Below, piece after piece: positions 1-5,068 of a stretch of 5,068 nt of DNA; within the stretch, counting starts at the first letter, position 1, and each line of letters begins with the position of its first letter. A program made the position numbers and the translations under genes. Source of the DNA: an uncultured Bacilli bacterium. GTDB taxonomy: Bacteria > Bacillota_I > Bacilli_A > RFN20 > CAG-826. The stretch spans positions 1 to 5,068 of the forward strand of contig CAKPJO010000119.1 in assembly GCA_934162685.1 (NCBI GenBank), in the 5' to 3' direction. The notes under the pieces were generated by a model. The model saw nothing but the letters and a program-made list of their open reading frames with translations, was not told where the DNA came from and did no database searches.

Positions 1-1238
1 AACGCCGAACCAAAAGCGATGGTATTTTGGCATTCTTTTGCGTATGTTCCTCCTCCAATAGTTTTAATTGGGGTAATATAATCATGAGTTACATCTTGAT
101 ATGCTTTTAATAAAGTTGTAATCATTGGAGACTTAGGATCAAATAATAAACATTTTGATTCACTAAGTAGTGTAGTTTTCATTGGTAATTTTTTGTTTAA
201 AGAAATAATTACTTTTTTAATATCAACATTTTCTGGATATCTAAAGTTAATAGACATATTAAATACATTATCTTTATAACTAATTAATCCGACATTGTAT
301 GTTGAATAATGTAATAATTCACTTTCAAAATATAAATCTAAATTCTTACCAAATGGATCTTGATAAGCTTTAGTAATTAACTTTAAGAATTCGTTATTAT
401 AGTGTTTTGCAATAGCGGTTAATAACACTAATCCAGCATTAACACCATTTTGTGGAAGTGAGCCATGAGATGCTTTTCCTTTTGCCACTACTTCCATTTC
501 ATTATCTAGATACTTAATTTCGTAATTTACTTTTAATTCTTTTAAAGTATTTTCAAAAGTTTCATCTTTAATTAAGCGTGCAGACGCTACATCTGGAACG
601 GAATTGATGACTACTCCCGCATTAAACTCAAGTAAAGGTTTTAAATTAACATTAACGACTGATTCATAATTTGAAATACCTTTTTCACCATAAATAAGTG
701 GGAAATCTCCATCTGGTGTAAAGCCATAATTTGGATTAGGTTTATGTAAATGATGGAAATAATATTCCAAGCATTTGCTACCTTTTTCTTCATTTCCGCC
801 AATAACAAGACGAACTTGGTATTCTCCTAAATCATAATTTTCTTTTAAATATTTTAAAGCATAAAAAGCCGCCATCGCAGGACCTTTATCATCGCTAGTG
901 CCACGTCCATACATCACACCATCTTCAATCGTGGCGCTAAATGGTGGATATTTCCAATCACCTGATACTGGTACTACATCGCTATGCGCATAAAGAGAAA
1001 TTAATTTAGGTCCATTCCCTAATTTGATTTCGGTGCAATATCCATCGCACTTATCAACTTCAAATCCTTCTTTTTTAGCTAATTCTGCAATAAAAGTTAA
1101 TGCTTGATAAACGCCTTCACCAAAAGGTTTATTTTCTTCACTGTGCATTGAATCATCAATGGAATTTATTTGAATCCATTTAGCTAAGTTATTAATCGCC
1201 TCAGATAAATTATTCTTAACAAATTCTTCTAGTTCCAT
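1..1238 (-). CDS. pepV: M20-family dipeptidase, PepV/Sapep type (3' end cut by window edge)
   Basis: Zinc-dependent metallopeptidase expected to cleave dipeptides in the cytoplasm; there is no signal peptide. The 412 visible residues carry the family landmarks in order: an AHSDVVP metal motif (His85, Asp87) followed by the PPFSATIEDG segment, YGRGTSDDKGP with the bridging Asp117, the NEEKGS catalytic/metal pair Glu150-Glu151, GFTPDGDFP with metal ligand Asp176, GKASHGSLP with His258 in the lid domain, and the near C-terminal IGGGTYAKE block. Spacing matches PepV of Lactobacillus (about 470 residues as recalled), so roughly 50 residues, including the last catalytic histidine, lie beyond the left edge. 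The ATG at 1238 sits 7 nt behind a perfect AGGAGGT. It is the third gene of the coaX operon, 5 nt after the S-component stop. One deviation is AFGSA where relatives usually have AFGP. The family is secure; the exact substrate (general dipeptides or beta-alanyl dipeptides) is not, and succinyl-diaminopimelate desuccinylase is a less likely alternative. Confidence 0.92.
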   Translation of the reverse strand, partial: MELEEFVKNNLSEAINNLAKWIQINSIDDSMHSEENKPFGEGVYQALTFIAELAKKEGFEVDKCDGYCTEIKLGNGPKLISLYAHSDVVPVSGDWKYPPFSATIEDGVMYGRGTSDDKGPAMAAFYALKYLKENYDLGEYQVRLVIGGNEEKGSKCLEYYFHHLHKPNPNYGFTPDGDFPLIYGEKGISNYESVVNVNLKPLLEFNAGVVINSVPDVASARLIKDETFENTLKELKVNYEIKYLDNEMEVVAKGKASHGSLPQNGVNAGLVLLTAIAKHYNNEFLKLITKAYQDPFGKNLDLYFESELLHYSTYNVGLISYKDNVFNMSINFRYPENVDIKKVIISLNKKLPMKTTLLSESKCLLFDPKSPMITTLLKAYQDVTHDYITPIKTIGGGTYAKECQNTIAFGSA

Positions 1239-1243
1239 AAGTC

Positions 1244-1840
1244 TTACCTCCTAATACTATGATTACTATACTTTTCTAAAGCAAATGATATGGTACTTCC
1301 TAAAGTTGAGCAAACAATTACTTCTATTAATGCATTTATTCCAACAAATACAACAAGGAACAAGAATATATTAATATTTCCATAATTTTGTACTACCCAA
1401 TCATAGAAAGAAAAATACAAAACGCCAACAAATAAAATAGTATTTAATAATGAGCCGCACATATTAGCAATAACGTGCTTAAATATTGGTTTCATTTTTG
1501 TTTTATTGAGTTGATTATAAATTAAAGGAACAAATAATCCCATTAAAGTACGTGGAACAACACAAGTTACAAATGTTAATATTGGATTAATTCCTAATAA
1601 TATTTCACCTAAAACTGAGCCAGTAAAGCATTGAATAAATGAGGAAATACCAAAGGTAAATCCTAATATTGTTCCAACTTTTGGTCCAAATATTATACCT
1701 CCAACAATAACTGGAATTCCAATAAGTGTCATTTCTACTGTGCCAATTTTTAAATATCCTAGAGGTGTAAATGACATAATCGCAATAAGAGCAATGAATA
1801 AGGCAATAAATGCCATAGTTTGTATTTTTTTATTTCTCAT
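1244..1840 (-). CDS. panT: ECF transporter S component, probable pantothenate binder PanT
   Basis: Small integral membrane protein of 198 residues with about six hydrophobic segments (roughly residues 8-26, 38-54, 56-72, 84-106, 124-146 and 157-182), the size and topology of S components of group II energy-coupling factor vitamin transporters. Helix 1 contains Ala13-x-x-x-Ala17, the kind of AxxxA packing motif with which S components dock onto EcfT. The IPVIVGGIIFGPKVG and LGFTFGISSF stretches resemble the PanT-like group. The substrate assignment rests mainly on the adjoining pantothenate kinase gene, so another vitamin remains possible. No EcfA/EcfA'/EcfT genes are in the window; a shared module elsewhere is presumed. 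Start choice: the first ATG, at 1846, lies only 1 nt after the AGGAAG ribosome site, whereas the ATG at 1840 has 7 nt spacing and gives the N-terminus MRNKK. The gene overlaps the 3' end of coaX by 11 nt. Confidence 0.8.
   Translation of the reverse strand: MRNKKIQTMAFIALFIALIAIMSFTPLGYLKIGTVEMTLIGIPVIVGGIIFGPKVGTILGFTFGISSFIQCFTGSVLGEILLGINPILTFVTCVVPRTLMGLFVPLIYNQLNKTKMKPIFKHVIANMCGSLLNTILFVGVLYFSFYDWVVQNYGNINIFLFLVVFVGINALIEVIVCSTLGSTISFALEKYSNHSIRR
1246..1252 (-). promoter_or_regulatory. Ribosome binding site of the M20 peptidase
   Basis: The minus strand reads AGGAGGT, a full anti-16S match, 7 nt before the ATG at 1238. Its last base overlaps the TAA stop (1244-1246) of the upstream S-component gene. 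Ribosomes terminating there would cover this site, which fits translational coupling. Confidence 0.9.
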
Positions 1841-2594
1841 AAACATTCTTCCTATAAATAATAGCTAAACCAATGTGAACTAGGTCATAATCATAAACAA
1901 AGTTATCTAATTTGGGCATTACATGTGAATATCCACCTGTAATTACTCTTTTAACTTTGTAACCTAATTCTTCTTCCATTTTGTTAACTATGCCTTCAAT
2001 CATAATTTTTTCTCCAAGTATTGTACCAGCATTAATACAATCAATCGTATTTTTATTAATTATTTTGGTTGGTACATCAAGAGAAGTTTCGCTTAAGTTA
2101 GCGGTTTTACGCGCAAGCGCCTCAATGGAAATTTTAATACCCGCTGAGATAGTTCCGCCAATATAGGCACCATTTTTATCAACGACAAGTATTTTTGAAG
2201 CTGTTCCTAAATCCACAATAACAATTGGGTAACCATATTTGGCAATAGCCCCTACGCAATCACAAACTAAATCCGCGCCTAATTCACTCGGATTATCAAT
2301 ACGAATTGGTAATCCAGTCTTTAATCCTGATTGCACAAATAACAATTCTTTATTAAACAAACGTTTAATAGCCATCTTTAAGTTTAAATTTAAAGATGGA
2401 ACAACTGATGAACATATAATTCCTTCAATGTCATCATTTTCGATATGCTTTTTTAGAAATGTTTTAAGAATAAAAGCATACTCGTCACCGCTTTTATGGA
2501 TATCAGTTGATGTACGATAAGTTTCAACAACTTTATCATCATCGATAACCCCAATAAATAGATCGGTGTTTCCTAAATCTAATGTTAAAATCAC
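1830..2594 (-). CDS. coaX: Type III pantothenate kinase (CoaX)
   Basis: Phosphorylates pantothenate to 4'-phosphopantothenate with ATP, the first step of coenzyme A synthesis, in the cytoplasm. The 254-residue product has the usual length and ASKHA-fold landmarks: the N-terminal phosphate-binding motif DLGNTDLFIGV (Asp6-Gly8-Asn9-Thr10), STD...DEY near residues 29-39, SSVVPSL at 62-68, KTGLPIRIDNPSELGAD at 92-108 with the presumed catalytic Asp108, VDLGTAS at 127-133, IGGTISAGI at 145-153, KNT at 181-183 and a C-terminal TGG at 219-221. Some normally conserved positions differ: GADL replaces GADR, and DLGTASK replaces the usual DFGTATT. The GTG at 2594 is chosen as start because AAGGAGA lies 6 nt upstream and the protein then begins MILTLDLGNT, as in the family. 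The ATG at 2630 would add 12 residues and read through the ribosome site. First gene of the operon coaX-panT-peptidase, behind a strong promoter. Confidence 0.92.
   Translation of the reverse strand: MILTLDLGNTDLFIGVIDDDKVVETYRTSTDIHKSGDEYAFILKTFLKKHIENDDIEGIICSSVVPSLNLNLKMAIKRLFNKELLFVQSGLKTGLPIRIDNPSELGADLVCDCVGAIAKYGYPIVIVDLGTASKILVVDKNGAYIGGTISAGIKISIEALARKTANLSETSLDVPTKIINKNTIDCINAGTILGEKIMIEGIVNKMEEELGYKVKRVITGGYSHVMPKLDNFVYDYDLVHIGLAIIYRKNVYEK
1848..1853 (-). promoter_or_regulatory. Ribosome binding site deciding the panT start
   Basis: AGGAAG on the minus strand, inside the last codons of coaX. It is 7 nt from the ATG at 1840 but only 1 nt from the ATG at 1846, so the downstream start is preferred. 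Confidence 0.65.
2372..2399. repeat. Perfect 10-bp inverted repeat inside coaX
   Basis: The arms CCATCTTTAA (2372-2381) and TTAAAGATGG (2390-2399) are exact reverse complements around an 8-nt loop that is itself nearly palindromic (GTTTAAAT). On the minus strand it spans the codons for about PSLNLNLKMA (residues 66-75 of CoaX). No T-run follows, so it does not look like a terminator. Confidence 0.75.
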
Positions 2595-2600
2595 TTTAAC

Positions 2601-2607
2601 TCTCCTT
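2601..2607 (-). promoter_or_regulatory. Ribosome binding site of coaX
   Basis: AAGGAGA on the minus strand, 6 nt before the GTG at 2594. It is the main reason for preferring GTG over the upstream in-frame ATG at 2630. Confidence 0.88.
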
Positions 2608-2612
2608 CTGCT

Positions 2613-2630
2613 ATGGTCTAAAAGTACCAT
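2613..2630. repeat. Short dyad in the coaX leader
   Basis: On the minus strand ATGGT, 8 nt, then ACCAT form a 5-bp inverted repeat between the predicted transcription start and the ribosome site. It could be a small leader hairpin or half-sites of an operator; at 5 bp it may also be chance. Confidence 0.35.
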
Positions 2631-2632
2631 GC

Positions 2633-2651
2633 ATTGTTATTATATAACAAT
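2633..2651. repeat. 8-bp inverted repeat centred on the coaX -10 box
   Basis: ATTGTTAT (2633-2640), a 3-nt spacer and ATAACAAT (2644-2651) are perfect reverse complements, and the repeat contains the whole TATAAT box. This is a good position for a repressor operator, but AT-rich palindromes also occur by chance and no regulator is identified. Confidence 0.5.
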
Positions 2652-2667
2652 AAGACTCATTTAACAA
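2639..2667 (-). promoter_or_regulatory. Sigma-A-type promoter of the coaX operon
   Basis: The minus strand has TTGTTA (2662-2667, 4 of 6 consensus), a spacer of exactly 17 nt and a perfect TATAAT (2639-2644). Transcription would begin near 2632, giving a leader of about 38 nt before the GTG. That is too short for a riboswitch of known class. The -35 box abuts the T-run of the preceding serpin terminator. Confidence 0.75.
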
Positions 2668-2706
2668 AGAAAAATACATATTAACCGCTTTAGTTAGTAT
2701 GTATTT
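2665..2706 (-). terminator. Intrinsic terminator of the serpin gene
   Basis: Starting 20 nt after the serpin stop, the minus strand has AAATACATA (2698-2706) pairing perfectly with TATGTATTT (2672-2680). An inner TAAC/GTTA stem follows after one mismatch, with a loop of about 7 nt. A T-rich run (TTTTTCTTT) follows. The stem is AT-rich, so termination may be partial. Confidence 0.65.
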
Positions 2707-2726
2707 GTATCTTTTTAGATTATAAA

Positions 2727-4019
2727 TTAAACATTTGTCACTATTCCAACAAATAAAGGAATATCATTTATGTCAGTTATAGAATAAATAAAAGGCTGAT
2801 CAAGGAAGAAATTAAATTCCTTTGCGTCGTTATCTATCCCAGTAGATTTAGCTCCTTCGATTATGGTAACCGCCGCAGCCTCAACACCATCTTTATTAAA
2901 GTCAATCGCGGCTTTATGCATTGTATTTGAAACATAGAAATTTGACAGGTCATCAAATTCAATAATTCCTGTTAAATCCGCACTATTTTCATCAAATATT
3001 TTGTTAACTCCTAAGTTAATTAGTTCTTTTTTTAAATCATAACTAGACTTAACACTTAATTTCGGCATTTTAAAATTAACAGTGCCTGCCATATATTTTA
3101 ATTTTTTATAATTAAATAAGTCATTCCAATTATTATTATCATTAACAAAATTTTTAAAATTAGCATCTACACTATTAGGAATCATGAAATTAACTTGAAG
3201 TCCTTGCTGAAAAGACGTAGAAAATGTAGTAGATTTCTCGGATTGATAGACACCGCTAAAAGAAACTCTAGTTGCTATAAAATCTTTTGTGTTGGTAGTT
3301 CCATAAATGTTTTTAAAGTTACTTTTTGTTTCATAAAAATCTGCTTGCCATTTTGATTTCATATAAATTGTATTAACAAGCCACATTATTCCATCATAGC
3401 CACGGAAATCTTCTTTTTTAATCTTCATTAGATTATTTGTTTTACTATTAATGTATTTAGCTAATAAATCTTTAGCACTATCAGTTTTTAAATCATCTTG
3501 ATATGCTTCTGCGTAATAATAATTTGTTAATTTATCAAGATAATCTTCTTTAATATTTTTTGCATATTCGTTATCAAGCCAAATTGATTGATTAACATTT
3601 AATTGTGTTTGTTCGGTTTTAATAAATGTATTATTAAGCATTTTTTGTGTTTCGTTTTTAATATCAATAGATTCGTTAAATCCTAGAGCATTACGTAGTT
3701 CATTATAAGTATCTCCCTTCGCCCCTTCTAAAAGCATCGAGTAACAAGTGACAATACTAAGTGGAGAAAATACTTCATTATTTAGATTATTTTTAGTGAT
3801 ATTTTTTGCGTAATTTGCTGCAAAATTTTTAATAGCATTACTATAATCATCATTAACTTCAACTTTTTTATTATTATAAGTTCTATTTACTTCATTAAGG
3901 CAATACTTATCTGGAATATCATATTTACGATTTAAACTAACAATAGTTATTGCACTAATAACTCCAATAACAACTACACTACTAATTGGTATAATCCATT
4001 TTAAACTTGATTTTGTCAT
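2727..4019 (-). CDS. Membrane-anchored serpin (serine/cysteine protease inhibitor)
   Basis: Suicide-type protease inhibitor expected on the outer face of the membrane. Residues 9-28 form one hydrophobic segment with lysines on the cytoplasmic side and no clear signal-peptidase site or lipobox, so it is probably a signal anchor. A polar, Asn-rich linker runs to about residue 58, and the serpin fold fills the remaining 370 or so residues. Family signatures include FSPLSIVTCYSMLLEGAKGDT (84-104), WLVNTIYMKSKW (213-224), FKMPKL (316-321), LGVNKIFDENSADLTGI (336-352), HKAAIDFNKDG (368-378) and the closing DQPFIYSI...PLFVGIVTN. The reactive loop has the inhibitory hinge pattern G378-V-E-A-A-A-V-T385 (P15 to P8). 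Counting 14 from G378 puts P1 at Ser392, with Lys391 next to it as an alternative. The gene is monocistronic, with its own ribosome site and terminator. Bacterial serpins are sporadic and often found in gut or host-associated species. The target protease cannot be read from the sequence. Confidence 0.93.
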   Translation of the reverse strand: MTKSSLKWIIPISSVVVIGVISAITIVSLNRKYDIPDKYCLNEVNRTYNNKKVEVNDDYSNAIKNFAANYAKNITKNNLNNEVFSPLSIVTCYSMLLEGAKGDTYNELRNALGFNESIDIKNETQKMLNNTFIKTEQTQLNVNQSIWLDNEYAKNIKEDYLDKLTNYYYAEAYQDDLKTDSAKDLLAKYINSKTNNLMKIKKEDFRGYDGIMWLVNTIYMKSKWQADFYETKSNFKNIYGTTNTKDFIATRVSFSGVYQSEKSTTFSTSFQQGLQVNFMIPNSVDANFKNFVNDNNNWNDLFNYKKLKYMAGTVNFKMPKLSVKSSYDLKKELINLGVNKIFDENSADLTGIIEFDDLSNFYVSNTMHKAAIDFNKDGVEAAAVTIIEGAKSTGIDNDAKEFNFFLDQPFIYSITDINDIPLFVGIVTNV

Positions 4020-4029
4020 TTTTATAATG

Positions 4030-4036
4030 CTCCTTT
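4030..4036 (-). promoter_or_regulatory. Ribosome binding site of the serpin gene
   Basis: AAAGGAG on the minus strand, 10 nt before the ATG at 4019. The spacing is slightly long but acceptable, and it supports this start together with the N-terminal membrane anchor. Confidence 0.75.
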
Positions 4037-4042
4037 TATATT

Positions 4043-4048
4043 ATTATA
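4043..4048 (-). promoter_or_regulatory. Possible -10 box of the serpin gene
   Basis: A perfect TATAAT lies upstream of the serpin ribosome site on the minus strand. The region 17 nt further upstream (GTTTTA, inside the tex terminator) is a poor -35, and the leader would be only about 17 nt. The surrounding sequence is nearly all A/T, so the match may be fortuitous. Confidence 0.35.
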
Positions 4049-4059
4049 TAATATTTTTA

Positions 4060-4092
4060 TAAAAATAAAACGCATAGTTTTACCTATACGTT
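4060..4092 (-). terminator. Intrinsic terminator of tex
   Basis: Beginning 7 nt after the tex stop, the minus strand has AACGTATAG (4084-4092), a 6-nt loop GTAAAA and CTATGCGTT (4069-4077): nine pairs, one of them G-U. It is followed by TTATTTTTA. This is a standard rho-independent terminator separating tex from the serpin gene. Confidence 0.8.
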
Positions 4093-4099
4093 ATAAAAA

Positions 4100-5068
4100 T
4101 TATTCATTAGCTTGTTTAATTGATAAGCCAATACGTTTTTTATTAACATCAACGCTAATGACTTTTACTTTTACAATTTCATTAATATGAACAACATCTA
4201 AAGGATGTTTAACAAAATTATTAGATAGTTCAGAAATATGAACTAAACCATCTTGATGAACACCAATATCAACGAATACACCAAAGTCCATAATATTACG
4301 TACTGTTCCTTTAAGAACCATGCCAACTGCTAAATCTTTAATATCAATGACATCATTACGGAGTTCAGCAACTTCAACATCTTTTCTTGGATCTCTTCCT
4401 GGTTTAATTAATTCTTCAATAATATCCGATAATGTCGGTGCACCAACATTTAATCTATTAGCATATTCATTTATATCAATATTTTTAAGAAGATTCTTTA
4501 AATCTTCTGATCCTAAATCATCTACAGAATGTTTTAATTCTTTTAATAAACTAATCGCAAAGTGATAGCTTTCTGGATGAACTGCAGTATTATCAAGCGG
4601 ATATCCATTTCTAATTCTTAAGAATCCCGCACATTGTTCGTATGCTTTAGGTCCTAATTTATTAACTTTTAATAATTCTTCACGTGATTTAAAAGGTCCG
4701 TTTTTCTCACGGTAACTAACAATAGATTGCGCTAAAGAGCTTGAAATACCTGATACATATTCTAATAAAGATGGTGAAGCAGTATTTAAATCAACGCCAA
4801 CACTATTAACAACATTTTCAACAACCCCACCTAAGACTTCGCCAAGACGCTTTTGATTCATATCGTGTTGATATTGACCAACGCCAATAGCTTTAGGATC
4901 AATTTTAACAAGTTCAGCAAGTGGATCTTGTAAGCGTCTTGCTAAAGAAACTGCACTTCTTAAGGCAACATCGTAATCCGGGAATTCTTTAGTTCCTAAA
5001 GGTGAGGCACTATAAACTGAAGCACCAGCTTCATTAACGATAACATAATCAATTTTATGTGGTAATTC
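4100..5068 (-). CDS. tex: Tex, S1-domain RNA-binding transcription accessory protein (5' part outside window)
   Basis: Cytoplasmic nucleic-acid-binding protein of the Tex/YhgF/YdcI family, linked to transcription and RNA handling. The visible 322 residues are the C-terminal part; full-length members have about 720-785, so roughly 400 residues are missing to the right. Visible domains are the end of the YqgF-like nuclease-fold domain (VNEAGASVYSAS, about residues 11-22), the highly conserved GVGQYQHDMNQKRL (62-75), a helix-hairpin-helix region (about 93-152: DLNTASPSLL, SGISSSLAQSIV, REKNGPFKSREELL, KLGPKAYEQCAGFLRI), a linker helical region with HPESY (164-168), and a C-terminal S1 domain (about 248-319, with DFGVFVDIG and DGLVHISELS). 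The frame is open to the window edge and begins exactly on a codon there, so the internal ATG at 4861 is not the start. It ends in TAA followed by its own terminator. Confidence 0.96.
   Translation of the reverse strand, partial: ELPHKIDYVIVNEAGASVYSASPLGTKEFPDYDVALRSAVSLARRLQDPLAELVKIDPKAIGVGQYQHDMNQKRLGEVLGGVVENVVNSVGVDLNTASPSLLEYVSGISSSLAQSIVSYREKNGPFKSREELLKVNKLGPKAYEQCAGFLRIRNGYPLDNTAVHPESYHFAISLLKELKHSVDDLGSEDLKNLLKNIDINEYANRLNVGAPTLSDIIEELIKPGRDPRKDVEVAELRNDVIDIKDLAVGMVLKGTVRNIMDFGVFVDIGVHQDGLVHISELSNNFVKHPLDVVHINEIVKVKVISVDVNKKRIGLSIKQANE

Noticed and set aside
1981..2166. Plus-strand open frame of 61 codons
   Set aside because: It lies wholly antisense to coaX, has no ribosome site or recognisable domain, and follows the composition of the opposite strand.
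2239..2520. Plus-strand open frame of 93 codons
   Set aside because: Antisense shadow of coaX with no family resemblance and no initiation signal.
2595..2726. Riboswitch or T-box leader upstream of the coaX operon
   Set aside because: The predicted leader is only about 38 nt, with a single weak 5-bp dyad. This is too small for a known riboswitch or T-box.
3098..3118. A/T-only inverted repeat (TTTAATT ... AATTAAA) in the serpin gene
   Set aside because: Such repeats are expected by chance in sequence this AT-rich, and it sits inside conserved coding sequence.
3935..3995. Cleavable signal peptide or lipoprotein signal on the serpin
   Set aside because: No Ala-x-Ala type site and no lipobox cysteine follow the hydrophobic segment; the first cysteine is residue 40, in a polar context. 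A signal anchor fits better.
4320..4565. Plus-strand open frame of 81 codons
   Set aside because: Antisense shadow of the conserved Tex coding region.
4100..4861. Tex read as a complete short gene starting at the ATG at 4861
   Set aside because: The frame continues open to 5068, and the upstream translation (VNEAGASVYS, GVGQYQHD) is conserved Tex sequence, so the Met is internal.
1..5068. Mycoplasma-type genetic code (TGA as tryptophan)
   Set aside because: The tryptophan codons checked in the peptidase, S component and serpin are TGG, and no in-frame TGA occurs, so the window gives no support for reassignment, though it cannot exclude it.

Overview
The window comes from an AT-rich, compactly organised bacterial chromosome of the low-GC Firmicutes/Mollicutes-related type. 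Every gene lies on the minus strand, intergenic gaps are about 80-130 bp, Shine-Dalgarno sequences are strong (AGGAGGT, AAGGAGA, AAAGGAG), and every visible stop codon is TAA. The tryptophan codons checked are TGG and no in-frame TGA was seen, so nothing points to the Mycoplasma genetic code. A gut-type Bacilli/Mollicutes relative (for example RF39- or Erysipelotrichales-like) is a plausible inference, but nothing here fixes the taxon.

In the direction of transcription (high to low coordinates) there are three units. (1) The C-terminal 322 residues of the RNA-binding protein Tex, cut by the right window edge and followed by a good intrinsic terminator. (2) A single gene for a 430-residue membrane-anchored serpin, that is, a serine/cysteine protease inhibitor. 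This is the most unusual gene in the window. It ends in a weaker stem-loop terminator. (3) A tight three-gene operon behind a strong sigma-A-like promoter: type III pantothenate kinase (coaX), an ECF transporter S component (probably the pantothenate binder PanT), and an M20-family dipeptidase of the PepV type cut by the left window edge.

The operon reads as vitamin B5 and peptide salvage. The S component would bind pantothenate and import it using a shared ECF energising module encoded elsewhere. CoaX would phosphorylate it as the first step of coenzyme A synthesis, and the dipeptidase would release amino acids. PepV-type enzymes can cleave beta-alanyl dipeptides, and beta-alanine is half of pantothenate, so a closer link is possible but unproven. 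Genes within the operon overlap or nearly touch, which suggests translational coupling.

Two starts need correcting from the longest-ORF choice. coaX starts at a GTG at 2594, not the ATG at 2630, and the S component starts at the ATG at 1840, not 1846. Tex does not start at the ATG at 4861, because its frame is open and clearly homologous up to the window edge. No RNA genes, CRISPR arrays, insertion sequences or other mobile elements were seen.
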